From: Gemmatimonadota bacterium
Lineage (GTDB): Bacteria > Gemmatimonadota > Gemmatimonadetes > Gemmatimonadales > Gemmatimonadaceae
Direction: 5' to 3'
DNA: 8,016 bases
Assembly: GCA_003222065.1 (NCBI GenBank)
Contig: QHUV01000066.1
Location: 1 to 8,016 of the forward strand
The position numbers and the translations under genes are program-made. Positions 5,896-8,016 of this stretch are shown here, in pieces. Positions within the stretch are counted from its first letter, which is position 1. Every line of letters starts with the position of its first letter. The notes beneath the pieces are model-generated. The model did no database searches. It saw only the letters and a list, made by a program, of their open reading frames with translations, and was not told the origin of the DNA.

Positions 5896-6870
5896 ATGGC
5901 AACACGAGGCGGCGGGAAAAGTGAGAATCGGTCCAACGCGCGGAGCGCCAGCGGCGCAAGTGCATCGAGTGGAGCGGCACGTCAGAGCACTGGCGGCACG
6001 AGCGCGACGTCCGCGCCCAGCTCGAACGCCGGTGCGGCCGGCACAAGGAGCGCGAGCCCGACACCTAGCGGCAGCACGAGCGCGGCGTCAAGCAATGCGA
6101 CGAGCCAGCGCGACAGCAATGCGAACGCGTCGACGGCCGCCACTGGCGGCGATCGAGAGCGAGAGCTGAACAAGTCCCGCGAGCAGGGCAGCGTGCGCCC
6201 GAGCTCGTCGACAGGGCGACAGGAAGCCGGGCAACAGACCACCGGCGCGTACACCTCGCCGATCTACTCGACAGGCGGCAACAGTCCGTTCGCGATGATG
6301 CGTCGGATGATGGAAGACATGGATCGGCTCTTTTCGGACTTCGGCTTCACGCATCCGGGCCTGCTCGCTTCGAGCCTGCTCAATCCGGACGCGTGGTCTG
6401 CCGACGAATCGCGTCAACGCTCACTTGGCGGACAAACGCAATCGGGCGGTGCGCGTGGCGCCTTGGCGCCGCAGACGCGTGGGCAGCAGGGGTTGCAGCG
6501 CGGCGGGCAGCGCGCGCTCTCGACGTCCGGGCTACAAAGTATCTGGGCGCCGCAGGTCGAGATCTTCGAGCGCGGGAATAGCCTCGTCGTGCGCGCCGAT
6601 CTGCCGGGCTTGTCCCGCGAGGACGTCGATGTCGAGGTCGAGGATGATGCGCTCGTGATCCGCGGCGAACGGCACAGCGACGTCGAGGACGAGCAGGAAG
6701 GCTATTACCGCAGCGAGCGAAGCTACGGCAGCTTCTATCGCGCGATCCCTCTACCCGACGGCGTCGACGCCAGCGCGTGCAACGCGACGTTCAAGGACGG
6801 CGTGCTCGAGGTGACGCTTCCGAAGCCAGCGCAACAGCCGTCGCGTGCGCGTCGGATTGACGTGCGTTGA
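5896..6870 (+). CDS. Hsp20 / alpha-crystallin small heat-shock protein with long disordered N-terminal region
   Basis: ATP-independent holdase chaperone of the cytoplasm, 324 residues against the usual 140-180. Layout: residues 1-128 are low-complexity Ser/Ala/Thr/Gly/Asn/Arg, almost certainly disordered. Residues 131-149 (PFAMMRRMMEDMDRLFSDF) are the amphipathic helix normally found at the N-terminus of bacterial Hsp20s. Residues 165-212 are a second Gln/Gly/Arg-rich linker. The alpha-crystallin domain spans about 217-311 (WAPQVEIFERGNSLVVRADL, then GLSREDV, and ATFKDGVLEVTLPKP with the conserved G-V-L). The tail carries RRIDV (319-323), an I-x-V version of the I-x-I oligomer-docking motif. 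Domain call is secure; the head is the odd part. The TGA stop starts a heptad repeat array. It converges on the M16 gene, and no stress promoter was recognised. Confidence 0.93.
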   Translation: MATRGGGKSENRSNARSASGASASSGAARQSTGGTSATSAPSSNAGAAGTRSASPTPSGSTSAASSNATSQRDSNANASTAATGGDRERELNKSREQGSVRPSSSTGRQEAGQQTTGAYTSPIYSTGGNSPFAMMRRMMEDMDRLFSDFGFTHPGLLASSLLNPDAWSADESRQRSLGGQTQSGGARGALAPQTRGQQGLQRGGQRALSTSGLQSIWAPQVEIFERGNSLVVRADLPGLSREDVDVEVEDDALVIRGERHSDVEDEQEGYYRSERSYGSFYRAIPLPDGVDASACNATFKDGVLEVTLPKPAQQPSRARRIDVR

Positions 6871-6939
6871 GCGCGGAGCGTGGAGCGTAGAGCGTATTTC
6901 GGAAGCGCTCTACGCCCAACGCTCAACGCGCGACGCTCA
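6868..6939. repeat. Inverted heptad-repeat array (NGAGCGY) between Hsp20 and M16 genes
   Basis: Plus strand: four contiguous 7-bp units at 6868-6895, starting with TGAGCGC then GGAGCGT. Minus strand: five contiguous units from 6939 down to 6905, starting with TGAGCGT. The TGA of the first unit on each side is the stop codon of the adjoining gene (Hsp20 on plus, M16 on minus), so the element exactly fills the space between the two convergent stops. Same design as 1904-1979. Confidence 0.8.
6876..6924. terminator. Strong hairpin within heptad array, likely bidirectional terminator
   Basis: GCGTAGAGCG (6885-6894) pairs perfectly with CGCTCTACGC (6906-6915) around an 11-nt loop. The stem extends outward through a three-base internal mismatch region into GAGCGT/ACGCTC (6876-6881 and 6919-6924), giving 17 pairs over 19 positions. 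It lies immediately after both convergent genes. There is no T-run, so intrinsic termination is inferred from position and stem strength. Confidence 0.5.
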
Positions 6940-8016
6940 TGGCACCGGCACCGGATCGCCGTTGATGTCCAACAACACAACCGGCGCAATACCGGTCGCC
7001 TTCAATGGCTGCTCGATCGTTTTCCGATCGCCGACAATCACGATCGCGAGATGATCGACATCGATGTACTTGTTCGCGACGCGCACAACGTCATCCTTCG
7101 TCACCGCGCGAACGCTCTGCGCAAAGTGTTGGAAGTAGTCCTGCGGCAGATCCTCGAGATAGATGGCGCTGATCGAGCTGTTCACCGCGCGCACCGAAGA
7201 GAAGTTCTGTGGCAGGCCCTGAACGATGTTGTCTTCCGCGGTCTTCAGCTCATCGTCGGTGATCGGCCGCGCGCCACGGATGCCGCGCAACTCCTTCATG
7301 AACTCGATGAGCGCGCTGTCCGACTTCGCGGTGACGATCTCGCCCCCGGCCTCGAACGGACCAGGCCCTTTGCCGTACGAGAAGCCTGAGCCGACGCCGT
7401 AGCTATAGCCCTTCTGCTCGCGAATGTTCGCATTCAACCGCGACTGAAACATTCCGCCGAGCATCGTGTTCAGCACCTCGAGCGCAAAGTAGTCCGAGGT
7501 GTTGCGCGGCGGCCCGGGAAGACCGATGGCGACGCTCGACTGTGCCGCGCCGGGCTTGTCGATCAGATAGATCGTCGTCGCCTTGGGCTGCGTGACGGCC
7601 GGGTAGTCGAAGGTCGGCACGGAGCCGCCGGCGCTCCAGGGAGCAAGCACGCGCTCGACCATCTCCTTCACCGCGTTAGGCTCCACGTCGCCCACGACGC
7701 TGATGATCGCATGCCCGGGCGTGAAATACGACTTCGCGAACGAGACGATGTCGTCGCGCTTGATCGCGTTCACTGACTGCTCGGTTACCGCACGGCCGTA
7801 TGGATGCGCGTCAGTGTACAAGACTTTCGGGAAGACGCGTCCAGCGATGGCGGATGCACGGTCTTTCGCCTGGGTCAACGCGACGAGCCGCCGGGCACGG
7901 TAGCGCTCGATCGCTTCGACTGGGAAAGCCGGATTGACGAGCATGTCCTCGACGATCTGGAGCACGCGCTCGACCTTGTCCGTCGTCGCGACAAAGCTGA
8001 CCGCTCCCGTCTCGCC
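6937..8016 (-). CDS. M16-family zinc metallopeptidase, C-terminal part (5' end outside window)
   Basis: The last 359 residues are visible; the reading frame stays open to the right edge, so the GTG at 7965 is internal and not the start. Visible residues 1-110 are the end of the first M16 domain (HPYGRAVTEQSVNAIKRDDI, then YFTPGHAIISVVGDVEPNAV). The rest is the inactive-type M16C domain, with NTMLGGMFQSRLN and REQKGYSYGVGSGFSYG (about 183-214), which contain the conserved Arg and Tyr that help bind substrate. The zinc site HxxEH must lie upstream of the window. Such proteins (processing-peptidase/PqqL-like) degrade peptides, often in the periplasm. The TGA stop begins a heptad repeat. Family call secure; length, signal peptide and activity cannot be judged. 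Confidence 0.92.
   Translation of the reverse strand, partial: GETGAVSFVATTDKVERVLQIVEDMLVNPAFPVEAIERYRARRLVALTQAKDRASAIAGRVFPKVLYTDAHPYGRAVTEQSVNAIKRDDIVSFAKSYFTPGHAIISVVGDVEPNAVKEMVERVLAPWSAGGSVPTFDYPAVTQPKATTIYLIDKPGAAQSSVAIGLPGPPRNTSDYFALEVLNTMLGGMFQSRLNANIREQKGYSYGVGSGFSYGKGPGPFEAGGEIVTAKSDSALIEFMKELRGIRGARPITDDELKTAEDNIVQGLPQNFSSVRAVNSSISAIYLEDLPQDYFQHFAQSVRAVTKDDVVRVANKYIDVDHLAIVIVGDRKTIEQPLKATGIAPVVLLDINGDPVPVP

Noticed and set aside
6868..6939. Heptad array considered as a CRISPR or minisatellite
   Set aside because: Units are 7 bp without spacers and are arranged as an inverted pair; this is neither a CRISPR nor a simple one-direction tandem repeat.

Overview
The window is a GC-rich bacterial chromosome segment with compact genes, ATG/GTG starts and short intergenic gaps that are often filled with hairpin repeats. 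The gene repertoire and style (exported M20 peptidase, M16 peptidase, LAT-like permease, Hsp20 with a long low-complexity head) fit a free-living soil or environmental Gram-negative bacterium such as a member of Gemmatimonadota or Acidobacteriota. That placement is an impression, not a demonstrated assignment. No rRNA, tRNA, CRISPR array, transposase or phage gene was seen.

Left block (1-3416, minus strand): three genes run in one direction and probably form an operon. They are an exported AbgB-like M20 metallopeptidase/amidohydrolase (1977-3416), an APC-superfamily amino-acid permease (594-1931) and an ACMSD-type metal-dependent amidohydrolase/decarboxylase (1-604, cut by the window edge). 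The last two overlap by 11 bp. The likely logic is hydrolysis of an amide-linked amino-acid conjugate outside the cytoplasm, import of a released product, and further processing inside; the substrate is unknown.

Middle block (3417-5556): a divergent 200-bp region leads rightward into a small single-pass membrane protein (3617-3847). That region holds a sigma-54-like promoter candidate and a leader hairpin. The small gene converges on a MATE-family efflux transporter (4042-5493, minus). A 143-bp nested inverted repeat separates the two.

Right block (5557-8016): a doubtful small minus-strand ORF (5557-5811) is followed by a perfect GC hairpin. A plus-strand Hsp20 gene (5896-6870) has an unusual disordered N-terminal half. 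It converges on a minus-strand M16 peptidase (6937-8016, N-terminal part outside the window).

The most interesting signals are not genes. (1) Arrays of a 7-bp unit, consensus NGAGCGY, lie as inverted pairs in two intergenic spots. In all three genes that end there, the first heptad begins exactly on the TGA stop codon. (2) The octamer GCCTAACG (or its complement CGTTAGGC) occurs eight times, always inside coding sequence, in three reading frames and encoding different residues, which points to a DNA-level signal. (3) A third, unrelated nested hairpin lies between convergent genes.
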